Shown here one piece after another: positions 37,701-45,990 of a stretch of 64,000 nucleotides of DNA; positions within the stretch are counted from its first letter, which is position 1, and each line of letters starts with the position of its first letter. The stretch comes from Argopecten irradians (taxonomy: Eukaryota > Mollusca > Bivalvia > Pectinida > Pectinidae). The notes under the pieces are model-generated. The model saw only the letters and a program-made list of their open reading frames with translations, made no database searches and was not told the DNA's origin. The stretch covers positions 34,449,262-34,513,261 of the forward strand of contig NC_091144.1 of NCBI RefSeq assembly GCF_041381155.1, read 5' to 3'. A program made the translations under genes and the position numbers.

Positions 37701-40700
37701 TGTCGCGGAATTTTCCAATTTGTAGCCTATTACCTTGTCAACAATTGAATCCTACACAATTATGTAGGAAAGTGGGTCCAAATCGTTTCCCGTAAACGGT
37801 TCTAGTTGTATCAACATATTTGTTAAAGCGTTAAATGAATGAGATTGGCGATGTTAAATCCACATTTAGTCCAGCATAGATCTGGAAAGCCGACTTTATT
37901 ATCACCCAGTTTGTTGTCGTCTTTAACCCAGAGACACTTTTCGGGTTAGGGTGCTGGTATATAAATTGCCGTAGAGCAGCAGACTTAGCACTATTGCCGT
38001 AAGAATATAAGATTAAAGTGTTATCTTGCTTGGTTTTTGTTTAATTATTGTGAGTAATGTATTATGTTGTTATTTTTAAGGGAAAAAAATCAGAAACTAA
38101 AATTAAATACTACAAAATTTGATTTCTGATTCATATGTTACACTCATTTCAATTGGTTAGATTTTTGAGGTTATTTTTCATTCCCGAAAAATATTGAGAA
38201 AAATGTTTAAATAATATTTTTCCCTCTTGTATGTACTTTTTTACTATTGTTACAACAGAAACCAAAATTCAAACCTACATAACACGTTTTTTCCTTTTTT
38301 AAGTATGTCAAGAGTACATTATTATATCACAATGCTATTCCTACTGAGCAAAGGTTTTACACCAGCTATTTGATAAATGTTCGGATATACATTGTACACA
38401 ATACTTATCAATGACATTTTGGTTTTAATCACGCTTCTTTGCAAGCATTTTGCAGACGTTTAAACATTTAAACTAAATAATTTGAACTCTCATATCACTT
38501 TAAGATAGTCTTTATTTATCAAAATGGCGAATTTTGAACATCCGCTCTACTTTGTTGATCTACAAATGTTACTACATAATCAAAATTTTATTTCTTTCAG
38601 ATTTTTTTTTCAACATAATATGCGTTTTCTTCTCCAGTTTAAGGAAACATAACGAATGGAAATAGTAAACTTACTATAAATTGCAAGATCTAGAAAACAA
38701 GTTTACACATGACCATGCCTAGATATATAGCAATGCCTGCATGTGTGCAGTGACTACGTCTAATAGACATGTGATGAGACGATCTCGTGTGTGAATGACT
38801 AAGTATCGGGTTAAATGCATATGGAGCTAGTTGTATACGAAAATAACCAAGGTAAAATGTACTTCCGGTAGCATATTTCACAACAAGAATAATTAATTTG
38901 TACCTAACTATAAACATGTTTTATAAAGATTAACACGTTACTAAAATTTCAATTCATAAAGTTCGATTAAATAAATAATATAAATACTCTTCGTTTTAGA
39001 CATTCTAGAACGTATGTGTTGAATGGCATTAATTCAAGCCGTTATCGATCAGTAATGTGCTAAATGATGTGTGATTAAGACATCAAAGCCGGTTTGGTCA
39101 CAGGTAACGGTAAACTTGAGGATTTTGGTAAACTTGTGAATATGACACTTACATATATCTCGAACGTTGCCAGACGTCTATTTCTAAACTTCTACCATAT
39201 ACATTATACCTATTAATACATTTAGAGATATTTACCTGCGCACAGGTGTCGAGAAGATGTTCATTGTCGGCATCAGTCTGGATTGAGAAGGCTGTAGACT
39301 CCATTTTGCGCTCGCCAATACCATCTAGACAACATCCGACACATTCTAGCCTAGAGCAAATCTACATTTCTTTCGAATTAATTTTTCCTGAAAGTATGGT
39401 GGTTACCCTGCAGGAATCAAGCATCCACAAGACCCTGATTGACAGACGTAAGAGGATTTGACGTTTTATCAAAATGGCGGCAATTTAAGTGGACTTGAAG
39501 AGATCGGTAACCATGTGGTAAGAAGGAGAACGTTTCGGAGACTTAATTTCTACATATTTCCACGTGGCAGTCCCCTGCTTAAATGCTTGATGTGGTTTAT
39601 TGCATAATAATCTGTCTCTGTTCCATCGGAATCGATCGCACACCTATATAGGTATCATTGATTTGACAGCGAAGCAGACGACCGGTATATTCATAAGACT
39701 AGAATCGCGGACGCTATGAAAGGTTAGCCTTTGCCACATTCCATAACATCATCAAAAAAATAATGATACAAATCTTAAAAGATTTGGAAAAAAATGGTAA
39801 AGAAATTCTTTTTTATTTAGTACTGTTTGTTTCAAACAAACGAAGCAAGCCATCAAAGTCTACAAACGAAGTCGATGACACTAAACAGTCGTACAAAACA
39901 CAGAGTGTAGCATTTGAAACGATCATGCTCGATGCATCATGCCAGGAAATATGTTTACCATAATGTTTCTTCTTTTTTTTTTCTACGAATTTAGCGCTAC
40001 ATCATTACGTGTGATTAAATTACATTCTTTATCGATACATATCAGATTCAGATTACCGGCGGCCATACGCAACAATACTGGCGTTAATGAAGCTGATTCG
40101 CCCATATGTTATTATCAAAGATCAATAGCAGCACTTCAAGCAGTGAAGTACCACCATATATAAATAAGTGTAATTCTAAAAACAGTCATCAATTTCTTGA
40201 GAGCTAAATGAATTATTCAGTATAATGTTACCTCTTATGCAATATATAATCAAATACATTGGTTTGGGGATTAAGTTTTTATAACTTAATGTATTTTCAA
40301 CAGTTTTATTATATCAGATATTGAATAAGCATAAAGTAATGATTTAAGTATTTCGATCTTGAAAAATTAGGCAAGGAAAATTCTGAAACGATTATTTTAC
40401 TAAATAAATGAGGTCATAATATCATTTTGATGGCTAACTCCTTCCTCTGCCATCTTAACATTATTTCATAACTTTGCATCTCTTAACAACTACTAGTTAT
40501 TCTAGCCTCAAATAGTTTAACTTAAGACAAAACGTTACTTTATTTCTGATTGGCTAAGTCTTAACCAACGTGTAGGGTTCTTTTGTGACCATGGAGCCTT
40601 TTGGATTTGGGAATCATTCAAAACTTGTGTGTTTAAGACGAACAAATCCACTAACTACTAAATTCCCCTTCAATATAAAATTCTACCATCGAACAATTTT

Positions 40701-43700
40701 CTTGATTCCCCTGACTTTGTTTTCGACAACCACAGAGAGCTTTGTTTCCACATGCACAGTTCGTGAAGAATGTCTACCATCACAATAGTTTACATTGATC
40801 CGTAGTAAATCAGCATGCGTTCTGCGAACTCTTCATTCCCTGCAGAAGATCTTCACTAAGCAGGATGGATTTCAACACCTTATCATAATTAGCGGAGATA
40901 TATTTACGTGCCGACGATAAAGATTATAGATGTGAAGTCTGTAATAATAGATGCAATGTCGGAGAGATTTCGGGTAATTAATATTGACTATGGTGCAAGA
41001 CTAGCGATGCCTTTCATTGTTTAATGTGAGAAACAGACTTTTGTGTAAAAGTGCACTAAACTACAAATTATCGGATAGGGTAAGCAAGAAGACATGTTAG
41101 GCAAATAGTACTACTCTGTGATCCATGTAGTGCAGTTCTTCGTTGTATCCCTGTTCTCTCTTTGAGAACATGAATGAAAAATATAGAGTAATGCGTGGTT
41201 AGTATCAATTTAAAAAAACTAACATATTTAATAAAAAATAATATGTAAACTTAAAAGGTGCATTTTCAGTTTTATGAGTTTTTGTTATGGTGCTATTTAT
41301 TTACGATGAAGTGTGTGTGTGAAGAAATACGTGAAGTAACAAATAGTCATAACTATTGTCCATTTTATAGTGTCATCTCACAGAAGTATACTATTACAGT
41401 AAGTGAATAGTACATCCATATTACACGAACATGGGGCAAACCAGTCGTCCCACTCCCTTTAAACAGCCACTTTTATAAATTTCTTTATCTCAGCCATCGG
41501 CCAGACGCCATGCAAGGCCTTGTTCCCGATGGAATCATGACGTCAACCGTAAACGTTTGCAATAGTCTTCATTAACCTCTATATGTCCTACTGAGAAACT
41601 ATACGAAGAACTAATATCCATTGAGATCGATGCCTCGGGTATCGAGTAAACCATTTTCAATTGGCTTTGCAGTCTTGATAAATATAAAGCAACTAACAGG
41701 TTTATTTCCAAGAGACTACATATGTTTTCAAGTGTCAAGTTTAGACTAGAAACAAATTAGTACAAATTGTTATCCAATGACAAACATCATACCTGAACAT
41801 ACAGGTTTATTCATTAGACAAATATATGATTGGAAAACAAGCTTAAAACGTGCTTGAAAATATTTAAAAAAAAGAAACCGTTATCATTGGTAACTGTCGT
41901 TTTGAAAAGTGCTGTACAAACCCTGATAGAAAGTTCTTGGAAGTAAATCGTTTGATATTGTTTGTAGTTCTTATCTGTGAGATAAAGTGGCTTTTTTCAA
42001 ATGTATCACATGATCAATAGCTAGCGAGATATCTCTCTTTCTTTTCCAATACTGTTACATTTGCAGATATCGCTTCTAGCCGACAGAATGCAAAGTGATC
42101 TAGATTCTACATAACAGCAACACTTAACTGCACAGATTAAAGATGGTGGCGATTAAAGTAAATGTGAAGTTTACTCGCTGGGGACTTGGTGAAATGACAG
42201 AAACGTGAGGAGAATTGTCCCGCATGTCTTATCACGAGTTAGCAAGCCATGCGATCGCTTTCAGATCTGTTGTTCGATTGTGCTGTAGAAGTGATGCAAG
42301 AACGTGATGTGCTAAACAGGTTGAACGACAAGGGGCGATGTATTGATCACTTCCGGTGCAAATAAACACGATATCCAATACAGTTGCTTGTAATGAATCG
42401 GTACAACAGTGTGGTCGTTCCTATCCACACACATTAGGGTAGTGGCACAAGGATGAAAGGCTAATAACGTATTAGCTCTAATGACAAACAGGAGTCACAA
42501 ATGTGATAATTAGATAGAAAACATCCTTAATAAACTATTTTAAACTATCTTATGATAAATGAAAACTACATAAGGTTGACAATATCATTAATAAAAGTAT
42601 GATGTTTAGATTGATAATATCCTTAATGTTAGTGCTAACGTATTCCAACATTATTCTTACTATTATTCTAATTCAATATTCTTTATTGTTTTCAGTAACT
42701 CAAATCCATGAGTTCCTAGAAGCCATATATTAATTTTTGAAAATAAAAGTTGAAAAGACCCAACAAATCGATCGTGTATATGTTGGATAACACATTTCTT
42801 GTTGTCAATGACATGTACATGATTAATTACGTTTCCAAACAATTAAATCTCCCACGACAATCGTCAATGAACTACAACTGTTTTGTTTGAAATGCTTTCA
42901 ATAATCAGATCCACTCAAATTCCTTAACGACATCACAGTGACGATTTGTTAAATTTAAAGATGTTGCGTTTCTGTGTTAAAATGTATATCTATCTTGTTG
43001 ATAATCCACGAAAATTAGATTTGAAAGCAATGCAATTTATATCTTAGTGTCTACTTACAATACACATGACTGCACTGTGAGAACGTGCTACTGAAGAATT
43101 GCTTCATCTTATATCATTGATGAATCACAATACCAAATAACTGATGGATTGAATTGATTTTCAATTCTTTAAGGTTTATGCAATTGTGGGGGTTGTTAAG
43201 TCACTATTTGGAGTTGTTTCTAAAACACCATGACGTCATCCTTTAAAGCGAAGGGCTTAATTTTATAACTTACGTATATGAACAGTTTATCTCAAGATGA
43301 AAACGTTAGATAAGAGGAGTTAACTTAGAACTGATAAACAATAAGTGCGTATCAATAAACAAAAAGTAAAAGTGGCTCAGAGACAGATAATTCGGTATAC
43401 TCAAGGATGATAAAGTTTGCATTGAATATTTATCAAAACAAAAACATTAAACTCACCTTGATATCATTGCCATTCAGTAGTTCGTTGGATTCTGTGGCGT
43501 TGATTTGTCTGCAACACACAAGAATGGAAATCTGAATTCTCGTTATTAAAATTAATGTATATAGTTCAACGGTCTACGTAAAATGTCCAGACCCTTTGTG
43601 GCTTGATCTGTTATCTTTATACTGGTTTAAAGGGTTTGATGTTCCTGGAATCAGACGGTCTGTCGATTATTAGATCTTCGTGTTTATTTATAACTAAATC

Positions 43701-45982
43701 AATTAAATCAACAGGATATAATCTAAACACAAACAAAATTTTGTTATCCAATATGGAAAATGTGGGTTTTTTTCTGTGAACTAATTTGAGAGCAAATTGA
43801 CAGTTTATTATGTTAGTATTATCATAATTATACAAATACTAGATAAATATGAAACTCGACTGTTTGTTTTAGTTCTACTGTTATGTCTGTTGCAGTTTGA
43901 TGTAAAGTGCATGCGCAGTGTGTGATAACAAATCTGCTGGTCTGTGTTTGCATCAAAAGGGATCTGGGTTGTTAACATGCTTGTATTACGACATGGCAAT
44001 TAACCGCTTACACGACCTGGAAGTTTTTCATCAAAGAATCACGCAATGCACGTGTAGCATATAGACGGTAACCAGAGATCAGAGGCAGCAAATATTATTG
44101 TAACAAGCAGGGTAAGCCACTTTGACGAGAAGCTGTTCAAAGAAGCAGACGACATGTCTGTAGGTCAGGTTTTAATTAATCTACTAAAGTCTCTACATAA
44201 AACTACACACATAAACGAGACGAGTGATGTTCCAGCGTCTGTTGACGTAACACTGGGTAGTAAAACGCCTACAAACAGCGGATTACAAAATACAGTACAT
44301 TTTCTTCGAATCAGAAAACATATTGGAAAGGTAATGATTCTCAGGAGGTATTTGAGAGTTTTCTGACGTTGTATTCATGCATTGTTACGTCATCAGTTTT
44401 CGAGAGAATATAACGTTTTCCTCCTATGAAAAGACTAACATCGCACAAAAATTATATTACAAATAATTCCAGTTCATATCTGTTGATATTAAAATGCATC
44501 ATGTCAATATTTGTTGATGTTTTGATGCATCATGTCAATGCTTGCTGATCATAATGTATTATTTGCCACCATAATTATGCAATTAAAAGTTACAGTTAAT
44601 GTTAATAACTTTGTATAATTTGTTATTTTTTAATTATTCTGTAGTAATTTTTTGTCAATTTTGATGATACATTTTGAATTATTTGATTACAGTGATACAT
44701 TTTGAATTATTGATTACAGTGATAATTTTGAATGTATTAGATTTCAGTGATACATTTTCTATGTGTTTGATTACAGTGATATGTTTTGAATTTGTATTAT
44801 TACAGTGATACATTTTGAATGTATTAGATTTCAGTGATACATTTTCTATGTGTTTGATTACAGTGATATGTTTTGAATGTATTTGATTACAGTGATACAT
44901 TTTGAATTAATCTGATTACAGTGATACATTTTGAATCAATTTGAATAAAGTGATACATTTTGAATTAATTTGATTACAGTGATACATTTTGAATTAATTT
45001 GATTACAGTGATATATTTTGAATTAATTTGATTACAGTGATATATTTTGAATGTATTTGATTACAATGATACATCTTCAATGTGTTTGATTACATTGATA
45101 TGTTTTGAATGTATTTGATTACAGTGATACATATTAATGTTATTTGATTACAGTGATACATTTTGAATTAATTTGATTACAGTGATATATTTTGAATGTA
45201 TTTGATTACAATGATACATCTTCAATGTGTTTGATTACATTGATATGTTTTGAATGTATTTGATTACAGTGATACATTTTCAATGTGTTTGATTACAGTA
45301 ATACATCTTCAATGTGTTTGATTACATTGATATGTTTTGAATGTATTTGATTACAGTGATACATTTTCAATGTGTTTGATTTCAGCGATATATTTTCAAT
45401 GTGTTTGATTACAGTGATATATTTTCAATGTGTTTGATAACAGTGATACATTTAAATGTGTTAATACATTTTGTAATTGTGTCTGTATATTGCTATACGA
45501 ATTCCAATTATTTTCCAATACAAACATAATTTTCACAAATATACGTAGAAATCCCTCGTGAGTCTCATCACGTTCACAGATTTTAGAGACACAGAGGTAC
45601 TAAATCGTCCCACAAACAACCGTGTGTGTTGATATAACAATCTAGTCAACACCAGAACGTGACAGAAAGCAAAGAGACTCTGACAGGAGCCACAAGATGG
45701 TGGCTGTCATCTCAGGTTTAATGCGTTAGAGCAACACAGAAAGACCAATCGTGATAGTTCCACTATCAAAACCAACACCGCCAGCAATAAAAAGTAAAAT
45801 GTTTTACCTGGACCAGCACCGTAAAAACGTGAACCAGAACCAGGAGATTTTGACAGAAGCCACAAGATGTTGGCTGGCATCTCAAGTCTAATGAGTTAGA
45901 GCAACACAGGAAGACAAACCGTTATAGCCCCACCAACACCAGCATCACCACCAATAAAATAAAATATTTACCTGGCCGCCAT
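20128..45982 (-). CDS. M13 family zinc metallopeptidase (neprilysin/ECE-like), full gene with alternative starts
   Basis: Nineteen common exons (32753 down to 20128) join in frame to 770 residues, the usual M13 length. The protein is a type II membrane ectopeptidase: cytosolic tail, one membrane helix (about residues 39-58), then a large Cys-rich ectodomain predicted to cut extracellular peptides. Key residues, numbered from MTKFD: H607-E608-H611 (HEITH) and E667 (ENIAD) bind zinc, D671 supports it, H732 and R738 lie in HSPGPIR, and the protein ends CEVW. The NA(Y/F)Y substrate-binding motif is VESDY (565-569), so peptide recognition may be altered. ATG of the common exon directly follows a good acceptor. 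Alternative first exons at 39236-39304, or 45972-45982 plus 43457-43508, add 23 or 21 residues. All junctions are GT/AG and keep frame. Family certain; subfamily (NEP versus ECE) not decided. Confidence 0.93.
20516..20592 (-). CDS. M13 exon 18: HSP exon
   Basis: 25 codons plus two bases: MFCSKWKKDGLI then LIDDPHSPGPIR. H732 stabilises the transition state and R738 binds the substrate carbonyl in neprilysin. Most homologues have VWC before this point and D.HSP. Here it is MFC and DPHSP. Confidence 0.93.
21089..21184 (-). CDS. M13 exon 17
   Basis: 32 codons: AYQLWERQHGKES, then VPGLNMTNKQLFFVSYAQ, the conserved 'lPgL.lt..QLFFl.yAQ'. Donor GCACAG|GTAAGC. Confidence 0.96.
21592..21657 (-). CDS. 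M13 exon 16: ENIAD exon
   Basis: 22 codons: INGNNTLDENIADNGGLRAA then YI. E667 of ENIAD is the third zinc ligand and D671 its partner. Sequon NNTL. Confidence 0.97.
22163..22287 (-). CDS. M13 exon 15
   Basis: 41 codons: GRRYDGKGRLREWWDPMTAD, FKRTTECMKTQYDGYTYQGF. Matches 'GRqyD..G.l.dWW...t...F...a.C...qY'. Donor TTCCAG|GTAAAA. Confidence 0.95.
22864..22931 (-). CDS. M13 exon 14: HEXXH zinc-binding exon
   Basis: 22 codons: AFNFGAIGSVIGHEITHAFD then IK, the catalytic helix. H607 and H611 bind zinc and E608 is the general base. Ala follows HEITH where Gly is usual. Confidence 0.97.
23361..23471 (-). CDS. M13 exon 13: substrate-binding strand, motif altered
   Basis: Reads WINPPITVESDYSPVRNDVI then FPIALFHLPFYTEAGPP. 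The standard M13 strand is W..(x)VNA(Y/F)Y.p..N.I.FPAgilq.Pff. Here Asn-Ala is Glu566-Ser567. In neprilysin those residues hydrogen-bond the substrate backbone, so catalysis may be kept while specificity or rate changes. Confidence 0.95.
23539..23685. mobile_element. TTAA-type MITE, short form (copy C), in an M13 intron
   Basis: 147-bp element with ends GATGCTACTCCGCCGAC and GTCGGCGGTGGAATATCT. Left flank TTAA, right flank TTGA. It lies in the intron between exons 12 and 13, 90 bp from exon 12, and shares 'tttatgctctgtcgg' with copy A. Confidence 0.8.
23775..23875 (-). CDS. M13 exon 12
   Basis: 33 codons plus two bases: LDVGDDWFVNVQRWQEFQVK then MMTLLSKVPDRS. Leaves phase 2 (TCGAG|GTAAGT), splitting a Ser codon before the conserved Trp. 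Confidence 0.95.
23975..24175. repeat. 15-bp minisatellite in an M13 intron
   Basis: About 13 copies of a unit like AACGAGAACAGGATG, degenerating at the right edge to AACGTGAACAAGATG. As 15 is a multiple of three and the unit lacks stops, open frames appear in several frames on both strands (for example NENRM and REQDE repeats). They are a consequence of the array, which lies inside the intron between exons 11 and 12. Confidence 0.9.
24348..24425 (-). CDS. M13 exon 11
   Basis: 26 codons, phase 0: LDEMLEKISYPEYILKSDFL then NKFYEQ. Matches the 'a.ek...m...iGyPd.i' segment, with Ser in place of the usual Gly. Confidence 0.95.
24707..24805 (-). CDS. M13 exon 10
   Basis: 33 codons, phase 0: IKQIVQDVKLAFKGYLLRKI then WLDPSTKKEASQK, the conserved 'WmD..Tk..A..K' motif. 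Confidence 0.95.
25240..25358 (-). CDS. M13 exon 9
   Basis: 39 codons: ELEIDGEHWRRCVHYTNKA, LGFVTGGLYVNGLRKHATVNK. Matches the strongly conserved 'RWrrCv..v...lg..lg.lYV' signature. Donor AATAAG|GTAGGT. Confidence 0.95.
26262..26430 (+). repeat. 62-bp tandem array, 3 copies
   Basis: Three copies of 'cccaatcacatgcctgcaga' followed by 'gacttgctttgaagacttac' and 'agagagctatgc' (last copy shortened). It is in the intron between exons 8 and 9 and related to the dispersed family at 1,660-1,925. Confidence 0.8.
26735..26829 (-). CDS. M13 exon 8 (source of the adjacent 52-bp array)
   Basis: 31 codons plus flanking split codons: LLERYIMVHLISHLMPYF then EPDLDYAV. The first 28 bases and the acceptor CTCATTCCAG are repeated upstream in the 52-bp tandem array at 26,830-27,170. 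This copy must be the functional one, because only it continues into coding sequence. Confidence 0.9.
26802..27170 (-). repeat. 52-bp minisatellite copying an intron-exon junction
   Basis: Seven units of 52 bp (phase marks at 26854, 26906, 26958, 27010, 27062, 27114). On the minus strand each contains the exon 8 acceptor and the first exon bases: CTCATTCCAG or CTCATTGCAG followed by ACTACTAGAGAGATATATTA. The unit nearest exon 8 overlaps the exon itself. Inner units alternate between CCAG and GCAG, suggesting later spread as 104-bp dimers. Confidence 0.9.
27444..27589 (-). CDS. M13 exon 7
   Basis: 48 codons plus two bases, behind acceptor CCATTGTTTCAG: IEWPLYLTVLAQDSTSITN, then VVLLRKDNLLKTCQLI and KKDIIKYK. 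Matches the 'fxWxxyl' to 'yv..peyl..l..li' region of M13. A closer AG (CACAAG) is also present but would break the frame. Confidence 0.9.
28125..28208 (-). CDS. M13 exon 6
   Basis: 28 codons, phase 0: TYEESVDDDNELKPETMKIV then DLEIACST, donor ACG|GTAAGT. Acidic surface segment, poorly conserved in the family. Called from splice sites and frame continuity. Confidence 0.85.
28439..28558 (-). CDS. M13 exon 5
   Basis: 40 codons, phase 0 at both ends: VEKNYLQETTRILKVI, then a helix ending ALLEIEKAFTK. It corresponds to the helical region before the W-containing strand in M13 proteins. One sequon (NMSD). Confidence 0.9.
28612..28815. repeat. GAAA/GGAA microsatellite
   Basis: About 200 bp of (GAAA)n with occasional GGAA and GA interruptions, in the intron between exons 4 and 5. 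Purine-only on the plus strand. Confidence 0.97.
29045..29218 (-). CDS. M13 exon 4: divergent segment with inserted linker
   Basis: 58 codons. A Pro/Thr-rich linker (HVEEPPVPSTTPAQTVN) precedes YAIVNQPRDKVQYLKWNSSE. In neprilysins this stretch normally reads DQPxLxLPSRDYY. Here only the Asn-Gln-Pro core remains, so this part of the pocket-lining domain has diverged. Two sequons (NSTL, NSSE). Confidence 0.9.
29689..29936 (-). CDS. M13 exon 3: N-terminal peptidase domain
   Basis: 82 codons plus a shared Asp. Includes KKTKQFYESCMAE (the conserved 'fYxSCm' motif), two sequons (KNITD, ANGTL), and WPLFSVLVGTDDLNPDKNVIK. Ends phase 0. A TGACGTCA palindrome lies within the coding sequence and is probably incidental. 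Confidence 0.95.
30486..30695 (-). CDS. M13 exon 2: start of ectodomain
   Basis: Encodes the canonical M13 N-terminal signature: KEICETQDC, MDRSADPCQNFYQYSCGGW, then PPGYLMWDRFQQL. The conserved cysteines are in place. Enters phase 1, leaves phase 1 (CTC G|GTCAGT). Confidence 0.95.
31620..31790 (+). pseudogene. possible decayed exon on the opposite strand inside M13 intron 1
   Basis: 171 bp between a good acceptor (AATTTCCCTTTCAG) and donor (CCGCCAG|GTAAAT) on the plus strand. Read in phase 0 it is open except for one TGA at codon 11. The last 46 codons include VQEKAARLSRGKLQRALCMV and EEPFKGVSLQRLSRQ, protein-like in composition. No family recognised. It may be a fragment of a transposable element or an inserted gene copy. 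Confidence 0.25.
32121..32142. repeat. TA microsatellite
   Basis: Eleven TA dinucleotides in the first common intron of the M13 gene. A similar run lies at about 23,338-23,352. Confidence 0.9.
32558..32753 (-). CDS. M13 common exon 1: cytosolic tail and membrane anchor
   Basis: 65 codons plus one base. An acidic tail (DSEDDILEDYSDD) is followed by a Cys-containing basic stretch and the hydrophobic anchor (LFVISLIALIIIIVLAACLG). Acceptor TCTCTCTGTTTTAG abuts the ATG, so this exon can be internal and serve several promoters, or provide its own start. Confidence 0.92.
36437..36475 (-). other. possible third alternative first exon of the M13 gene
   Basis: ATG at 36,475 opens 13 codons (MFLSITAKLHQTQ) ending at a donor (ACGCAG|GTGAAG) in phase 0, which would join the common exon in frame. 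The stretch is short enough to arise by chance and lacks the dileucine motif of the other two. Confidence 0.2.
37170..37320 (+). repeat. interspersed repeat copy ('TTTAACGTCCTATTAACAG' family)
   Basis: Contains 'agtttaacgtcctattaaca', 'ggtcatgtaaggacgtg', 'gatcactacctggcaactgc' and an end like 'ggaattcaaaatcgcgact'. Diverged relatives occur at 54,721-54,840 and 57,455-57,545, and a fragment ('acatctcattaacagccacg') near 25,745. From memory this matches a repeat very common in scallop and other bivalve genomes. It supports the taxonomic guess but is not proof. Confidence 0.65.
39236..39304 (-). CDS. M13 alternative start B, 23 codons
   Basis: ATG at 39,304 opens a 23-codon frame (begins MESTAFSIQTD) ending CGCAG|GTAAAT, phase 0, directly compatible with the common exon. 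DNEHLL fits [DE]xxxL[LI]. An AAAATGGCGGC YY1-like box lies about 170 bp upstream (39,471, plus strand), consistent with a promoter here. The plus-strand open frame over it is a shadow. Confidence 0.7.
39305..43456. other. intron/upstream region between alternative starts
   Basis: No gene supported. The YY1-like AAAATGGCGGC at 39,471 may belong to the promoter of alternative start B. A minus-strand open frame at 41,535-41,738 contains an ATG followed by VYSIPEASISMDISSSYSFS and then a weak GTAGGA donor. It is noted but not called as an exon. Confidence 0.4.
43457..43508 (-). CDS. M13 alternative N-terminal exon A2
   Basis: 52 nt between acceptor TTGTGTGTTGCAG and donor CAAG|GTGAGT. With one base completing the previous codon it reads QINATESNELLNGNDIK and ends phase 0, matching the phase-0 start of the common exon. 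ESNELL fits the acidic dileucine sorting consensus [DE]xxxL[LI]. The segment is cytosolic in the type II topology. Confidence 0.7.
44655..45465 (-). repeat. 29-bp degenerate minisatellite, about 27 copies
   Basis: Repeats of a unit like 'tttgattacagtgatacatt' plus 'ttgaatgta', with variants 'atatgttttgaatgtatttg' and 'cttcaatgtg'. It lies in the intron between mini-exon A and exon A2. The minus-strand open frame with repeated 'ITVIKHIENVSLKSNTF' comes from this array and is not a gene. Confidence 0.9.
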
Positions 45983-45990
45983 GTCCACCC
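45650..45990. repeat. about 170-bp tandem duplication at mini-exon A
   Basis: Two copies, 45,650-45,830 and 45,831-45,990. They share 'gccacaagatg(g/t)tggctg', 'gagttagagcaacacag(g)aag' and the terminal 'ttacctgg'. The mini-exon with its ATG sits at the end of the second copy. The first copy keeps the donor (GTCCAG|GTAAAA at 45,807) but lacks the ATG. Confidence 0.75.
45972..45989 (-). CDS. M13 alternative start A, 18-nt mini-exon with ATG
   Basis: Bounded by acceptor ATATATCTTGCAG and donor CCAG|GTAAAT. It carries ATG GCG GCC AG from 45,982, ending phase 2. Spliced to 43457-43508 it completes an Arg codon and stays in frame into the common exon. Being internal, it implies a further 5' untranslated exon upstream, possibly the one ending at 48,750 (CACTTT|GTAAGT). 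Confidence 0.6.

Larger units (their letters stand above)
33000..39235. other. long 5' intron region of the M13 gene
   Basis: Sequence between common exon 1 and alternative start B, without a supportable gene. It includes an interspersed repeat at 37,040-37,160 ('tacgaccacctcaaaattac'), the repeat at 37,170-37,320 (listed separately), and short open frames on both strands that lack splice support. Alternative first exons may remain unrecognised here. Confidence 0.5.

Noticed and set aside
41535..41738. Minus-strand frame containing VYSIPEASISMDISSSYSFS as a further alternative first exon of the M13 gene
   Set aside because: The only in-phase donor is weak (TCA|GTAGGA), and no dileucine or other feature links it to the gene. 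Not strong enough to call.
44679..44900. Minus-strand frame with repeated 'ITVIKHIENVSLK'
   Set aside because: Translation of the 29-bp tandem array.
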